A stretch of DNA of 64,000 nucleotides. Origin: Albifimbria verrucaria (Eukaryota; Ascomycota; Sordariomycetes; Hypocreales; Stachybotryaceae). Below, piece after piece: positions 35,281-48,306 of the stretch. The translations under genes and the position numbers were made by a program. The notes beneath the pieces were generated by a model that saw only the letters and a list, made by a program, of their open reading frames with translations, searched no databases and was not told the DNA's origin. Numbering within the stretch: position 1 is the first letter of the stretch; every line of letters begins with the position of its first letter. The stretch spans positions 558,001 through 622,000 of the forward strand of contig JAHREC010000016.1 of NCBI GenBank assembly GCA_020081605.1, read 5' to 3'.

Positions 35281-35779
35281 AACATTACGCAACCTTCCAG
35301 GATTATCCGTCAAACGAGCATTCCTACGCATTATTGTAGTCTGTTCTGTTTCGGCGAGGAGCCGAGCTATCTTGTCGCGGTCTCGTTGAGACTATTTGTC
35401 TCAGACATCTCCTCATTTTGGAGGAATCAAGCGATCAACATGCCATTAATAGGCTCAACAATGGAATCGAATATGGGACGAGTCATGTGCGATTGATATG
35501 TTAATGCTTCTATAACACACGATTGCATGACACCATGGTGTTTACAAATAGCTACGAGGGCAGTATAGAGAGGACAACGATGATAAAGCAGCCTCTTGAC
35601 TCTGGACTGGCAAAATCCTTATATTTTGACATTAAAATCGACGTTTAATTATATCATTCCTCTTCGAAGTCGAAGACCCCATTGTGCCTTCGTTCACTAT
35701 AGTAAATTCTTGAATAATCTGAATATTTGATACGAAGAGAGAGACTCACAGCCGCTTATATAGAAGGACGTTAGAGACG
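35281..35779. other. AT-rich intergenic, continuation of decayed DNA
   Basis: Probably the far end of the APH relic and unrelated AT-rich sequence; no gene seen. Confidence 0.35.
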
Positions 35780-36145
35780 ATGGATTACTATAGACATATC
35801 ACACAGTCTTGCCTAACACGCCATTGTTCTGAACACTTCATTAGCAACTTTGAGGCAGTGATGAGGCCCCCTGAGCTAATTGCCATAACAGAGATATTAG
35901 ACAAAACAACCAGGGACGTGATGAGACTTTTACCCCAAAAGACTGAAGATGAAGTATACATCGCCATCACAGAAAAATACAGCGTGCCGAAACAATATCC
36001 ATCGCGTCATGAAGGGCAAAGCCAAGAGGACAAACAATTACGTCGCTTTTCCAAACTACCGTCCCTTAACAGTAAAGCCCAGCAACCAGAGCTTAATTTA
36101 AGACTATCACAATCATATCAGGATGAAACCCTCCAAACAAAGTGA
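35780..36145 (+). CDS. hypothetical 121-aa ORF
   Basis: An open frame from ATG, MDYYRHITQSCLTRHCSEHF, with a mixed helical composition and a Gln/Lys/Ser-rich C-terminal half. I do not recognise it. No signal peptide, membrane helix or cofactor motif is visible. It sits between a decayed kinase relic and tRNA-Phe in AT-rich DNA, so it may be a chance frame or an exon of something broken. Confidence 0.25.
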   Translation: MDYYRHITQSCLTRHCSEHFISNFEAVMRPPELIAITEILDKTTRDVMRLLPQKTEDEVYIAITEKYSVPKQYPSRHEGQSQEDKQLRRFSKLPSLNSKAQQPELNLRLSQSYQDETLQTK

Positions 36146-36261
36146 GGGAAAAGGAAGAACACGTTTGACAACCACAAAAGTCACGAGTGAAGCTGTTTGG
36201 AAATTGTCGAAATTCTGCTTAGCTTCATAAATTTCTTTATGGGTCTTGATTAACATCCGAA

Positions 36262-36334
36262 GCGGGTTTAGCTCAGTTGGGAGAGCGTAGCACTGAAGAT
36301 GCTAAGGTCATGTGTTCGATCCACATAAACCGCA
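36262..36334 (+). tRNA. tRNA-Phe (anticodon GAA), no intron
   Basis: The 73-nt gene folds as gcgggtt / D stem gctc-gagc / anticodon stem tagca-tgcta around ctgaaga / T stem atgtg-cacat with loop ttcgatc / aaaccgc plus discriminator A. Anticodon is GAA. The acceptor stem has one G-A mismatch (position 5-68). A near-perfect palindrome follows shortly downstream. Confidence 0.92.
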
Positions 36335-36344
36335 TCGTCTGTCA

Positions 36345-36369
36345 AGTTCATCAGATCTTCTGATGAACT
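36345..36369. repeat. 11-bp inverted repeat downstream of tRNA-Phe
   Basis: agttcatcaga, a 3-base loop tct, then tctgatgaact, a perfect 11-bp stem. It begins 11 bp after the tRNA. The first run of four T residues comes only after it (about 36374), so it could affect tRNA termination; that is inference. Confidence 0.6.
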
Positions 36370-36697
36370 CAACTTTTACCGTTTTGCCGTCCTCGATGGA
36401 GGTCACAGTTTCAGGTCTTCTTTTTGGTTTCAACACCACTATTATAGAATTCACCATTAACGGAGCATCGCTGTCACAAGTACACGTAAATACCGTAACG
36501 TCATATTTTGGTGAAACAATCTAGACATACTCGCTGCATGCAACAGAAACATAAAGCCACCTAACAATCTCTTACTGCAGTAACCATTGGCCTCCTCATT
36601 CATATGTATATCTCTCCACAATCCTCCCTCGTTTCTCATCATCATTACTCCCTCCACAGGATTTGTCCTGAGTCATTATCTCCGTACAGGCCATTAC

Positions 36698-39600
36698 TTA
36701 CTCTCCTCCTCTGAATCTCCTGTTGAACTCGTCGACAGCAACCCCAACCATCTGGTACAGGAAGCCTCTCTCGCTGCCACCACCTACAGGGATGAATGGC
36801 CCGTTTGCGCCTCCTCTCAGCGTCAAGCTGACGCCAGTTCTCTCCTTGGCAATTGTTTGTATATCCTTCAGTGGCACGTCCCATTCGCTCGTCAGTCTCT
36901 TCGACCGAATCAGCAAGATACGAGCAAACGTCACCATGACCACCATATCTTCCTTGGGGAGCTCGAGGTGTCCAATGTACTGTTCATCGAAGTACCGCCC
37001 GTTGTCTACCTGCTTCAGCCAGTACTGACCCATTGCTTCTCGAGGGTTATACGGCCGCACGATACCATCGCTAGGGATAAAGCGAGGGAAACGCGCTCGG
37101 TCGAGCTCTGAGCCGTCAAACACAGTGGTCGTGTTGCGAATACCCTCGCTGACGTTGCTTGCCATGTCCAAGACTCCCACGGCCGGCTTCGTCGCAAGTC
37201 CGAGCACACCCTTGCCGACACCCTTGAAGAATCCAAGCGCGCCCTCTTGCTCAGCACCTTCCAACGGCTTGCTTGCCAAACCGCTCACGCCAGACGCCAC
37301 GCTCGTGAAAAGCTATTGGCGCCGGCCGTGACTCCGTACAACGCATGCTTTGGCCTGTTTCTCGCCCTGGAAATACGTCGTCGGTCCTGGAATTGCTTAT
37401 CTAGCGACGCGGCTGCGAGTCCCTTGCTGAGACTGCCGGTGAACTTGGAGAAACTGTCACTGAATCCGAACACTGTCTTCTTCGCAAACGACGCTGCGCC
37501 CTTCGCGATGCCGAGGCCGAACTCTTCTGGCTTATCAGACAGGATAAGTCCTTGGTACGGCTCATAGAAGATATCCGTCACACCAGAGGAGATGGTGTTG
37601 AACAGCCCCACGGGGTTTCCGAGGAAATCTGCTGATCCGAGAATCTTGTGAATCTGGTACATAACTTCTTGGCTATAGTGGTTCGAGATGTTCTGAATAA
37701 GCACTTGCGTCGTGACACGTACATTATCCAGCATCAGTGCGTTGAATCGGATAGGCGCATCGTTGATGTTTCCGAGAGCCATTGTCATGACATTGAGGAA
37801 GAACATGACCGGGTTCCTAGTCGAAGTCTTGTCCTCCGCATTCACGCGCTCTGTTCTCATAAAGCTGAGATCGATCTGCATCGGCTGAATATTGAGCACC
37901 TCAAAGTAAATGTCTTGGCCTGTTTGCTGTTGGCCCGGTTCTGGAATGTCCATCTCCTCGTCGCACAGCTTGCCATGCTCATCTACCACCGTCCAGCTTG
38001 CGCCCGGGACATTCGTAAAGTCCAGCAGTGCAAAGACAAAGTCCTCGTCCAGTTCCACCGTCATCTGCTGCAACAGGATCGAGGCATATTTGATGTACAG
38101 CACACCATACGAATCGTCCTTGACACGACTGACCATTGCATGCAGAGATGGGTGTGCCTCGACCTCCTGGGCCCGTTTTGGCACCACACTCGGATACAGA
38201 ATCATTGGGAAAATGCCTCCGTAAAGTTGATTATCAATCTGCATCCATTTGATCGCCAACGACATGGTCTGGATAAGCGGCGAATCGCTGTAGCGGAACT
38301 GCACATCCCTGAAAGTGATGTAGGCCAGCTCCTTCAGTTGGGCGTTAATCAAAGATATACCAATGCCTGACAGCTTAAGTTGTGCGACAAAGGTAGCACC
38401 AGTGTCCTGATCCTTGACCTCGAATGCTTCCAGACCAGTACTTGTCCGTGAAAGAGCCTTTTGCTTGTACATACTCTTACTCTGGCGGAAGTTGCTCAAA
38501 ATCAGCGTCTGCGTAGGCCCATCTGCAGCAACATTGATGTCAATGATTCTCTGCTGTCCGTCGGCGGTCTGACACTTCATCGGGATCTGGTTTCCAATCT
38601 CTGCCAGCTTAACATGCCTCTCCTTGCCGTTTGCGGATATGATAATCTCGCGGAATTTGGCTGCTGGGAAGTCCCACGCGTACGGCATGATACTTCGTGG
38701 CGGTAGACGATAGCGGATCGGCCTCCAGCCACTGCGGTCCTCAACCCCGTCCTCGTCTACATTCGGGTTGGCCTGGTAGAATGTGAACTCCGTGTCACTT
38801 TCGTTGCGCATTGAGTATGGCCAGTTCTTCGTTTCCATGCTCAAGTTCAAGAAGATTGTTGAATCCTCGAGAAGAATCTCAACCCTTACCAGGCGCTGTC
38901 GCTGGCCGGTCTTGGCAATCTTGACGTGCGTAGTTCCGATATCCGCAATGTTGAAAGGTGAAGTCCACTGGTTGTTCACCCCAGAGTAACACAGGCACAG
39001 TTGCTTAACAGCAGACTTTTGCATGAAGTGAAGTGGCTGTAGCGCCCCCTGCTTAAGGGTCAAGAAGCCAGACGCGGTAGACTCGCGAATAAGAATCTCC
39101 TCGCCCATCTGGTTCCGGAGAACGAACCGCGGTGCCAACGTGACAACCTTGGTCATCTTATACTTGCCTTCTCCGGATTTGACAGTGATTCCGACGTGAA
39201 TCTCCTTGTTCCTTGATGTCGAGTTGAGTACCACTTCTGACGTACTGCCAATGGCATCGAAACTCTGAGGCTTGCTCCACTCTGATTCGTCGACCTTGAG
39301 CAGAGCTCTGTTACGGTTGTCATTGTTTCCATACGAAAACATGAACGGCAGTGCCTTTGGACGGGACTGGTCCGATGTATCAATGAGGGTGACTGCCCAG
39401 CGGCCGACCGCGCAGGCTGGAGGAACGTCTTCGCACGGATCGTCAAGTCCAAGCCTGTCTTGTTCAGCACGACATACGGGCTGTAAACAGTCACCTTGAA
39501 TGCGCCACCGCTATCAGGGATCTTTAGGTAATGCAAGCTCAGATGCAATGGAAGGCCTTGATTGTCCTTGATGACGAGCTTGTGCTCCTTCGGAAGTCCT

Positions 39601-42600
39601 CGGACATGCCTGGGTTGATAATAGAGAAGTCGCTTGCATTAAAAACGGTGTCCTGCATATCAACACTGAGCAGCAGGAGGTGGGAGAGCTCAACCACATG
39701 GACAGGGCTGACGCCACCCTTTCGTAGGAAGTTCGACCAGTCCTTCTTTGTGTTCTTGTCGTAGATGCGGTACTTGAAATCGTATGGCAGCAGGTTCTCC
39801 AACGTGACCGGGGCTGACAGTTTGATCTTCATGAAAGGGTAGGTCCTAGCACAGGTCAGTTATCTCTCCACTTTCTGCATTGCGTCTGTACTTACTTTGT
39901 CATCGGGTTGGATCTATCAAAGCGAGCGTTGACCTGGAAATAGAACGGATCGCCATTCTCACCCTTGCAGACAACCTGCTTCGTAGGCTGTCTCAGCAGA
40001 TCCTTCCACCATAGCTGCTGGTCGCTCCATTGGTATCCGAACCCGCCATCCGGTCGCACAAGAACTCGCTTCTCATACACAGCACCTACAGGTGCCGGTC
40101 GCGCCTCGCCTGGCGCAATCTTCTCAATCTTCAGTAGATGTCCATCCTGCGCATCATATACGCCCAATTCAACTGGGATTTGAGTAGCGTTCTCGACGAG
40201 AAGAGGGGATCGTAGTGTTACATATTTGACATTGTCTGCACCAAGACTGACTTCGACACAGAGCCTGTGCGTGATGTTGTCCGTCTTAGGGCGCAAACTG
40301 TACAAGAACTCGCCCTCGCGGTTCAAGCGCACGTTCTTGACAGGATCGAAGCCGCTTCCCTCTAGCTGGATAGCGACATTGCTCTGGTTTGATTCCGTGA
40401 GGAGGTTCTCACGCATCTTCTCCCAGTGTTCGAAACTCCAGGGTGCCTCAGAGCCATCCTCCAAACGTGCACTGATGGGCTCCTCGCTGGTAGGACTCTT
40501 CGAATGAACCACCACATCGAAACCGGTATAGTTTCTGATGCGGTACGGTGCCTCAACACCACGGGGTTTGTCCAAGACATCTTGCTCCGTGGTAAGGAAG
40601 TCGAATGACTTAGATGCAAGAGCAATCGTAGCAGTAGTGATGCTCACATCCAATGTCTTCTTCGAGGCGACATCGACTGAGATCAGTCCGGTAGAGGGCT
40701 GCTTGGCCACGCCAAAGCCAACCTGCCATGGCTCCAGCAGCGGCTCCCAGCTCGACTTTGAAAAGTTGTAGACATTAATGTACAGGTCCAGAGCCACCTC
40801 TGCCTTCAAAGCAGACGACCAATTCTGTGCTGAAGCGCTAAACTCCTTAACGCCAAGGTCAAGAATGGGGAGTTCGTGCAAATCGCCGATCAAGACAACG
40901 CGCACGCCCTGGACAGTTGCGGACAGCTCCTCGCGTCGTTGAGGACCCTTGCTCACAGCCTTAGACTGCGCCTTTTGGTTGTGTGTAGCAATAGTCTTGG
41001 GTCCTTTGAGCGCGCCACGGTCGTAGAGCCATGGCGACCACTTGCAGATCGCTGCTTCATACCTGCATTGCGCAGTTGTCGTGCCTTTTGCTCAGCTGCT
41101 GACTCCTTCTGTCCTTGGGGCTCACCACTGGAGAGTTCGCTAGCTTTGGTAATAATTTGGAGGGCAAGAAGGATATCACGCAGAGACAGTCGAAGGATCA
41201 GCGGTTCAATCTCAACATGGATACTGGTGAGTGTTGGCTGAGAGCTGTCCATACTCAATTGCACAGAGAAATCGTCAATGATTCTGAGCCTTGACGTCTC
41301 GAATTTGTCCATTCGGCACAGGTACATGCCAATCTCGGAGATTTGGAAAGTCAGTGCATGCTGCTGAGAAAGCAACACTTGTCGAATGCCTAGAACAATT
41401 GCCTCTGAGCTGGAGCTCAACGGGTTGGCAATGAGAATGACTTGCGCATCCACCAAGTTAACCCTGAAAGCGATGTTCATCTTCGGTGGTTCTTGTTCTT
41501 TACCCACAACGGAGCCATCCTCGCTTTGTCGCCCGGACATCTCAGTTTGTGTCCGAACTGACCGCGCCCTCGAGAACGAAACTTGCATAGAATCAGCGTC
41601 CGATTCTTCGGGCGTCTCCAGCAGGCTTTCGTCATCCAAGGGACTGGATTCATCTACAGTAAGTCCTTCAACAGCAAACTTCTGGATTGCAAAGAGATAA
41701 TCAAGCGCAAAAATAACGCGAGGACTATCAATCGTAGCCATGGCGATAACATTACGCTCCTTACCGCCTGACATTGTCACGCTAGCCATCAATTGCTGAG
41801 CTTCCTTGTTGGAAGAAGTCATGATGCGGCGGTATTTGTTGGTGTCTCGAGGTCTGCTATCGTTGATTGTAAAGGACTGAATGAGGAGCTCTGACTCTAT
41901 CGAACTGTCCGAGAGCATGCGGAACTTGACTCTGGTGTCATCGAGAGAGAAGCGGGAGAGACTAGAGGCTTCAATATCGCCAACTGGCTGATCCTCTTGT
42001 GCCATGATGAGCTCGAGCCCAATGGTATGAATCTGGAAAATTACATCCAACTTGGTCCACATGTCGTCGACATGACCCAGCTCTGGGGCCAGATCAACCA
42101 AGTGCTGATCTTCATTGGAGTCGTTTGATGGCAAGGTTCGCGCACGTTGCAGAGTGTCTTCATCCACGGACCGCGCAGCATCCTCGTCATCGGTTCCTTC
42201 GCCAGCAAATGCAGCAGGCACCGACTTGGAAATCTCCATCAAGTATTTTAGCTGATACTGGGTCAACCGAAGCTTAATATCTGACATGGAAGCTTCGATT
42301 TCGGTGTCTGGCCGCTGCACACCATTCTTGTGCTCAGCATAGGTGACATTGACTCCCAGATCAACGTGGTCAATCATCTCCAGCTCTTCTGACTTTTCAT
42401 CGGGGTAATGGAAGTTGGAGGTGAGGCGGATGTTCCTGATTCCGGCTGAGATCTTGGTTGCAATCACCGCGTCCTCGCTATCATCGAGTGGTGCAAACTT
42501 GTTCTGAGCGTACAGCTCACCAAGATAAGCAGTAATAAAGTCACGCTCAGGCCGTCCAGGTACCACCAACCTCGGGAATACGACAATGGGTGTACTGACC

Positions 42601-45600
42601 ACGACGTCAAACTTGAATCGACTGGGGCTCTGTTGGATCTGGTTCGCTTGATTCGCAGCAGCTGATCGTGCGGCGTTGTATAGTGCCTGCATCTTTCCAA
42701 ACTTGACCACGAAATCGATGATCTTGCGGAAAGGCTCCTCCACAAAATTCACTTTGACGGAACCGGCTCTCAGATAGATAGAGCTGTCATACCCAGGATA
42801 GCCCTTAGGGTTGGTAGAGTCGAAAGTCTCATAACGGAAGTCTGCCAGGTCATCGCCTTGAATAGTCACTAATTTTCGCAAGTTCGACTCTTCAGATACA
42901 CCTTGGTTCACGTCATCTACCAGTGACAGGTCACCCAGCTTAGCTGATACGCGCATAGTCTTAGCGCGGAGGAAAATGCCGACGTCTGCATGATTAAACG
43001 AAAGAGTGGCCAGCCTAATGCCATCGTTGTTGAGAATGAGTCGAATACTCTTAAGGTCGACTTTGACTCGGATAGAACCTGCGTTTGCGTTTTGCTGCGC
43101 CGTAGTCATGACTGTGTCTTGGCCTACGAGTTCATCCTCGGAATCACTTTCAGTGATTGCCTTCTGGTTGTTTTGCGCGTCGTTGTTTCCACCAGCGAAA
43201 GTGATGAGTATAAAGTCCAAGAGCGTCAAGAGGGTCTTTCGGGTGACAATCAGGTTGATTGTCGAAATGGTTGTTGTGACATTGGTCTCCACTCCTTCAT
43301 AGACTGGCATGAATTCAGGTGACAGTCGGTTCACCTTGACGAACTTGACATGCACAAGGCTTCGACCAGCTTGCAAATCTTCAGTGTCGCCCGAAGACAC
43401 AATCGATTTAAACTCTGCAGATGGATTGTCGACAAAGTCATCAACTGTTACGGAGCCTAGAGACACCTCCGCAGCCATATCATACGTCCTGGTGTAAAAC
43501 TCTAGGTCAAACCGCTCAGCAACAAGCTCGACCAAGAGCGTGTCAGGCTTCTTGCCATCCGGATCGCTCTTATATAGTGATCCCTTAAGAGTGTCGACTT
43601 TGAATTTGAATTGGAAGCTGCGCTGTTGGATCTTGAGCTGTTGCATATCAGCTCCATCTGTGGCGTCTTCAAAAGTGTCATCGTCCTCGTCCATGTCATC
43701 GAGCACTACGGCAGTGGAAGGCTGCATAAACTGGAAAGCATTGGATTGGCGCCTTTCCCTTCCAGACTTCCGACGGGACCTCTCAGACACGTTGCTAACA
43801 AGGCGGGGACGCGAGGCTTGCTTCTTCATGCCTGGAGTCGAAGGAGGCGGCGCAGGCTCATTACCGAACTTGGGGATTGCAACATCGATAATCTTCATCA
43901 AGTTCTTATATTTCGTGTCCGAAACAGTGGCATGAAGCATTGGCATATGCCCTGACACCTTGAACTTTGTTAAGTTTGGTGCCTTGGGCAAAATGGAGGT
44001 TTCCACCACAAAGTCGACATTGATCTGCTCAACAACATGTAGCAGCGAGCCGTCATTCTTTGTGACAAGTTGGGCTTTTGTCTCCTCTATTGAGGGACCG
44101 ATTAGGACTTGAGTTGAAGTGAGCTTGACAATAAACTTGTCGTACATGACCGATTCAAGTCGTTTGTAGTCCTCGTCGTTATACGTCTGGCGCGACTTGG
44201 CCTGGATCTCTTTGAGGGTATCTTGGTCAACCAATTGACTGTTGACATTGATCTGACCAGCATCTATGATGATGCATGTGGAATCGTGCGTAGTAACGCT
44301 GTATGGCACAATAATGAGCGGCGCCTGCAGGTCAAGCTCTGCGTTGATAGTCCTGTGCTCCTCAAGCGCAAACTCCAGTCCTGCACGAGTCTGCTCACGG
44401 ATTCCTTCGACCGTTGCACCAGCGCTCTCCATCAAGGCAGTGATTGATTCCATATGCCTCTCAGGCGGTCGGAAGAAGTCGACAATTCCGACAATAAAGT
44501 TGGGATTCCAGACCACTTCAAGCGGTCGCATTTTGCCAGCAATGGCAATATCTCCTTCGCGTTCGATGGGATTTTGCTCCACTTCGAATTGGAAGAAGGG
44601 CTCCTCTTCAGGTTGCTCCAGCTCCGCCAGAGATAAGCGCTTCTGTCTCTTGGCATCTGGGGCATCCTTGACGCGAACAATCTCAGGAACAGACTGTTGG
44701 GGGTGGTTCCATCGTTAACGCGGAGGCCACCCAGGCTCACGTTGGCGAGGATCGAGTCCTTCCTCTGCAGAGCCTTGGCCTTGAAGACGTCGAAATGCAG
44801 GCTCATCAAGTCTTTCAGATCGCCGTTGAGGCTCTTCTTGAGGGTGAAGCTTCCTGTGCTCAGCGAAGCCTCGAGGCAAAGCTTGACAGCTTCCCTTGGG
44901 ATGTCGACAGCCTCGGCAATAGCAGTCTTCTCGTCCCAGTCAATAGCCTCGTAAAGCTCTTTACGTTGTTCTTCGGTCATCTGGGTGTTTTCTCCATTGT
45001 GCTCGACCTTCTCCTGCGGCTTGGAGCCCAGCATCCAGGATATCCAGCCCTGCTGCTGAGGCTGCTGAGCAGGCTTGTTCTTCAGGGCATTGGCGTTTTC
45101 CTTGCGCAGCTGGTTGCGAGCCAATGATCGCCAGAATCGCAGGTCTTCATAGCCAAGCTTCCATTCTAACTTGTTGAGGTCATCATTTTCTTCCGAGGTC
45201 AATTGCTGCTGTTGCTTCCTCTTCTTGAAGAGCTCTATGTATCGGTTACGGTCGTCGCGACGTTCCCGGAAGTAATCCCACGACCATTTGCGGTTCCGCT
45301 CGTGGATCTTGGTCAGCACAGCGTTACCTGCGAAGAGCAGCCAAGCTCGGGGTCCTCCTTGGGGCGGACGCCCTTTGGCTGCAGTCTCTTGTACTCTTGA
45401 TGTCGGATGAAGTAATGGAAAAGGTCAACCATCATCAGAGCATCGCGGTACTGGTCGTCATCGAGAACAACACCGATTTCCTCGAAGAGCAAATTGGCCT
45501 TGAACTTTGGATTCTTGACGTCTCCTGATTTATCTAGCTCAATCTTGGCCTGCCCATTGACAGGCTTGAGTATGTATTGGTGGTTTGTATCATCGGAATC

Positions 45601-46356
45601 CTGGGCGCTGCTCAGCATAGACCTCAGCCTGCTGACGAGGTCGTCGTGGGGCATTTCGCCGGACGGGCTGGCAGCCTCACGGCCGGATCCAAGCAGGTCG
45701 GTGTCGGTGTTCCAATAGACAGCCAAGGCGCCCAGCTTGGCCAGCTTGTGGGTGACGGTGGTGGAGTTCTGAATGAAGGTAGGCTTCCAGCTGCCGTCGG
45801 TGCTGACGGCGCTGAATTCGTCGAGGGTGACACCGAGGGCGAAGGGGTGGCCCGGGCGGAGATGGCGTCCTCATAGCGGACGTGGATGTTCTTGACGGTG
45901 ACTTGGAGGTTGTCGACGATCTTGGTGACCAGGCTCTGGGTGAAGCTCTGGCTCTTCTGCTGCTCTTCCTGGCTGAGACCCTCCTGGCTACGCTCCTTGA
46001 GCAGCTCGGCGCTGTCGAGCTTCTCCATTTTGAGGCGCTGCTTGCGCCTGTCCTCCTCATCAGCGTCATACTCGGCCTCCTCCTTGGGACTGGCGAGGAG
46101 GAAGACGTCCTCGATGAAGACCTTGACGGGGCGCCGCGCAGGTTGGACCAGGGAATGACAAGAGTCAGCTCGCCGAGGTGGCCCTCGACGACGTTTATGG
46201 GTAGCTTGAGCTGATCAAGGCCTCGCGGCGCAGCTCGAGGTTGCGCAGCTTGACGTCGCCAGACCAGATGCCGACCTTGAGCTGGGTGGGGTCGAAGTTC
46301 TTGACGTACATGCCGAGGAAGCGGTTAAGCAACCCGGCGACGAGCCCTTCCAACAT
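36698..46356 (-). CDS. VPS13: VPS13 bridge-like lipid transfer protein, frame broken about nine times
   Basis: Moves lipids between membranes at contact sites (vacuole, mitochondrion, ER, endosome). The N-terminus is the chorein domain: [38 protein letters not shown] long repeating beta-groove follows. The middle-to-late part has the SHR-BD/VAB region ([30 protein letters not shown]). The C-terminus has ATG2-C-like and PH-like segments ([37 protein letters not shown]). One sure intron is 39895-39846. Frame changes near 46216, 46130, 45855, 45350, 44686, 41006, 39589, 39400 and 37309 each fit one missing base in a short run. With nine restored the length is about 3205 aa, normal for fungi. Start ATG 46356. 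The pattern argues for sequence errors, not gene death. Confidence 0.93.
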
Positions 46357-46721
46357 GGCAGGAAACGGGCGGCCGTGACCCGGGCCGGGGAAGGAAAACG
46401 AGGGTTCGGCTTTTAAATCAGGGTATGCGAATTCTAGGAGGACGACATGAGGGGGAACGACGCGGCGCGGTGAGGGAGTGCGTGTGGGTGTGTCGAAGCG
46501 GGCTTCAAGTCGGCAGCGACGGTCGAAATTACTGCAATCGAAGTCGAATCCGCAGTCACCTATAGGATCGGAATTAGGTATTTTCCATGAAGCCAAAGCG
46601 CGCGTGCTTTGGGGAGAAAGGGTATATGGGGAAAGTGTGAAGATGGGGAAAATGGATGGATGGATAGAATCGAGGGGCGGAGCTGTGATGGATTTGGTGA
46701 CGCACTTTTTGGTGATGTAAG

Positions 46722-46745
46722 GCACTGGCACTGGCACTGGCACTG
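46722..46745 (+). repeat. hexanucleotide microsatellite (GGCACT)n
   Basis: About four units of ggcact in the 5' flank of VPS13. Confidence 0.8.
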
Positions 46746-48002
46746 ACTGCGGGCAGTTTTAGCTGGCACTTCTGCTTCTGGCCATGGGTTCTGTTTCTGG
46801 ACTTTGGACTGTACGTACCGTTCGCGGAGCTTGTGCCTGACCGTTACACCTCGGCACAAGAGCAACAAGCAATTCAACCTGCACACGAAATGGGAAAGCA
46901 AGGGAAAAATGATGGTGGAACTGGTAAAATGGCGGAATTGAAGGCCAGATCGGAGAAAAGCCCAAAGCCTCTGCTCGAACCATGGGGCAGAAACACAAAC
47001 ACAAATCAGCCACCCCCAGCTGTGCGCCCTGGCCTGGGTCGGTCAGGATGGACGGGACTTGGTCGAATCCTCCACAGCACAACAGCGCTGGGAAAGGGGG
47101 CCTGCGGGTACCGGGCGAGGCTTGTACGACCCGGGCTTAGGAGGGACACGGCGCTGGAGCCAAGGTCAGGCGATGACGCAGATCCCACTATCAGAGCTGA
47201 CGGGCCATGGAGACGGGCACAGGCACGAGGTGGCTAGCAGTAGCGATCTCGTGCTGGGCCGGTCCAAAACGGCAATTGGTACTGTAGTGAGCCTGAGCAC
47301 GCGCGTAAGACGTGGTGCCGGCTTGCTGCTTACTGAGTGTTGGCTGTGTTTGTGCTTGTCCAAGTCCGTGGTCGTGGTTTTGATACGTGAGGTGTCTATT
47401 TTGAGCAAGCAAGGACTGTATCAATGTTTGACAGGTATTGCAGCGGAAGTTCCTGTAGGTATGGCACCACACTGTGCCTTATCGCTGATAAGGCTTTATT
47501 TTCACATGCACCCAAGGAATGAAACTGATGTAGGGAGAGGTGAACCACGATACCTACCATCAGAGCATTCCGTTTTTGTTTTTTTACAGTTTTATTTCTT
47601 TTGTAAATATAGAGTTATTTGCCTTCAATTCGAATTCCTTTAACGAATTATATTTAATTTGTTCTACAGTCCGTCCTCATCAGTCTTTTCCTTTTCTCTC
47701 TGCTATAACTTTGTTTCAGATTGGTCTCGTCTCCTCCAGTTCCAACATCATTACGTCATTGTCCTTCCCCCACCAACCCCCGAATCGGAACGACTCCAAA
47801 TCTCGATCACCAGCATCACGTCGTTGGCATCATACCTCAGCACTGCCCATTCCCTCCCGAAAATCAGGGATTTGCTCGTTTTCAGGCACAGTCTCCTGCT
47901 CCCTGGCCAATTGGCTTCCGTTCCCTCCCCACCTTACGCAATGCACCAGAGCTCTTCCTGTCCTGTCCAACCTGCAGCTTCGTAGGGTACCCTTAGCTCA
48001 CC

Positions 48003-48080
48003 TATTTACTGTACCTTACCTTGCCAGGTACCTTACCTTACCTTACCTTGCCCTGCCTACCAGGTAGGTACCTAGCTTAG
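48003..48080 (+). repeat. CCTTA-rich degenerate short repeat
   Basis: Repeated taccttacctt units, then ccaggtaggtacc. It lies about 230 bp before the DUF3429 start. Confidence 0.6.
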
Positions 48081-48306
48081 CTTGACCTGTTCCAAGAATT
48101 GGATTTGTCGCGTGCCTTTTCTTTGTAGCTTGCTTTCACCATAGCTTCCTCCCTCCTTCTTCTTCCTCTTTATTAGACTTCTTCCATACATACTCAAATC
48201 CCAATCTACCACGCCAACTGCTGCAAGCTCTTCTCTTTGCGCCCGCGCGTGCTCCTGTCCCAACCTTTGGTTTTAGCCAGACCCAAACCCTCGGGAGCCT
48301 CTCATC

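Larger units (their letters stand above)
46357..48306. other. divergent promoter region of VPS13 and DUF3429 gene, with simple repeats
   Basis: About 1.95 kb between head-to-head genes. It holds a (CTGGCA)4-type repeat at about 46722-46745, and a CCTTA-rich block at 48003-48080 ending in ggtaggtacct. No coding frame is supported. Confidence 0.5.

Noticed and set aside
36698..46356. VPS13 as a pseudogene because of nine frame breaks
   Set aside because: No stop appears other than those caused by the shifts; every break fits one missing base, and the full domain order is kept.
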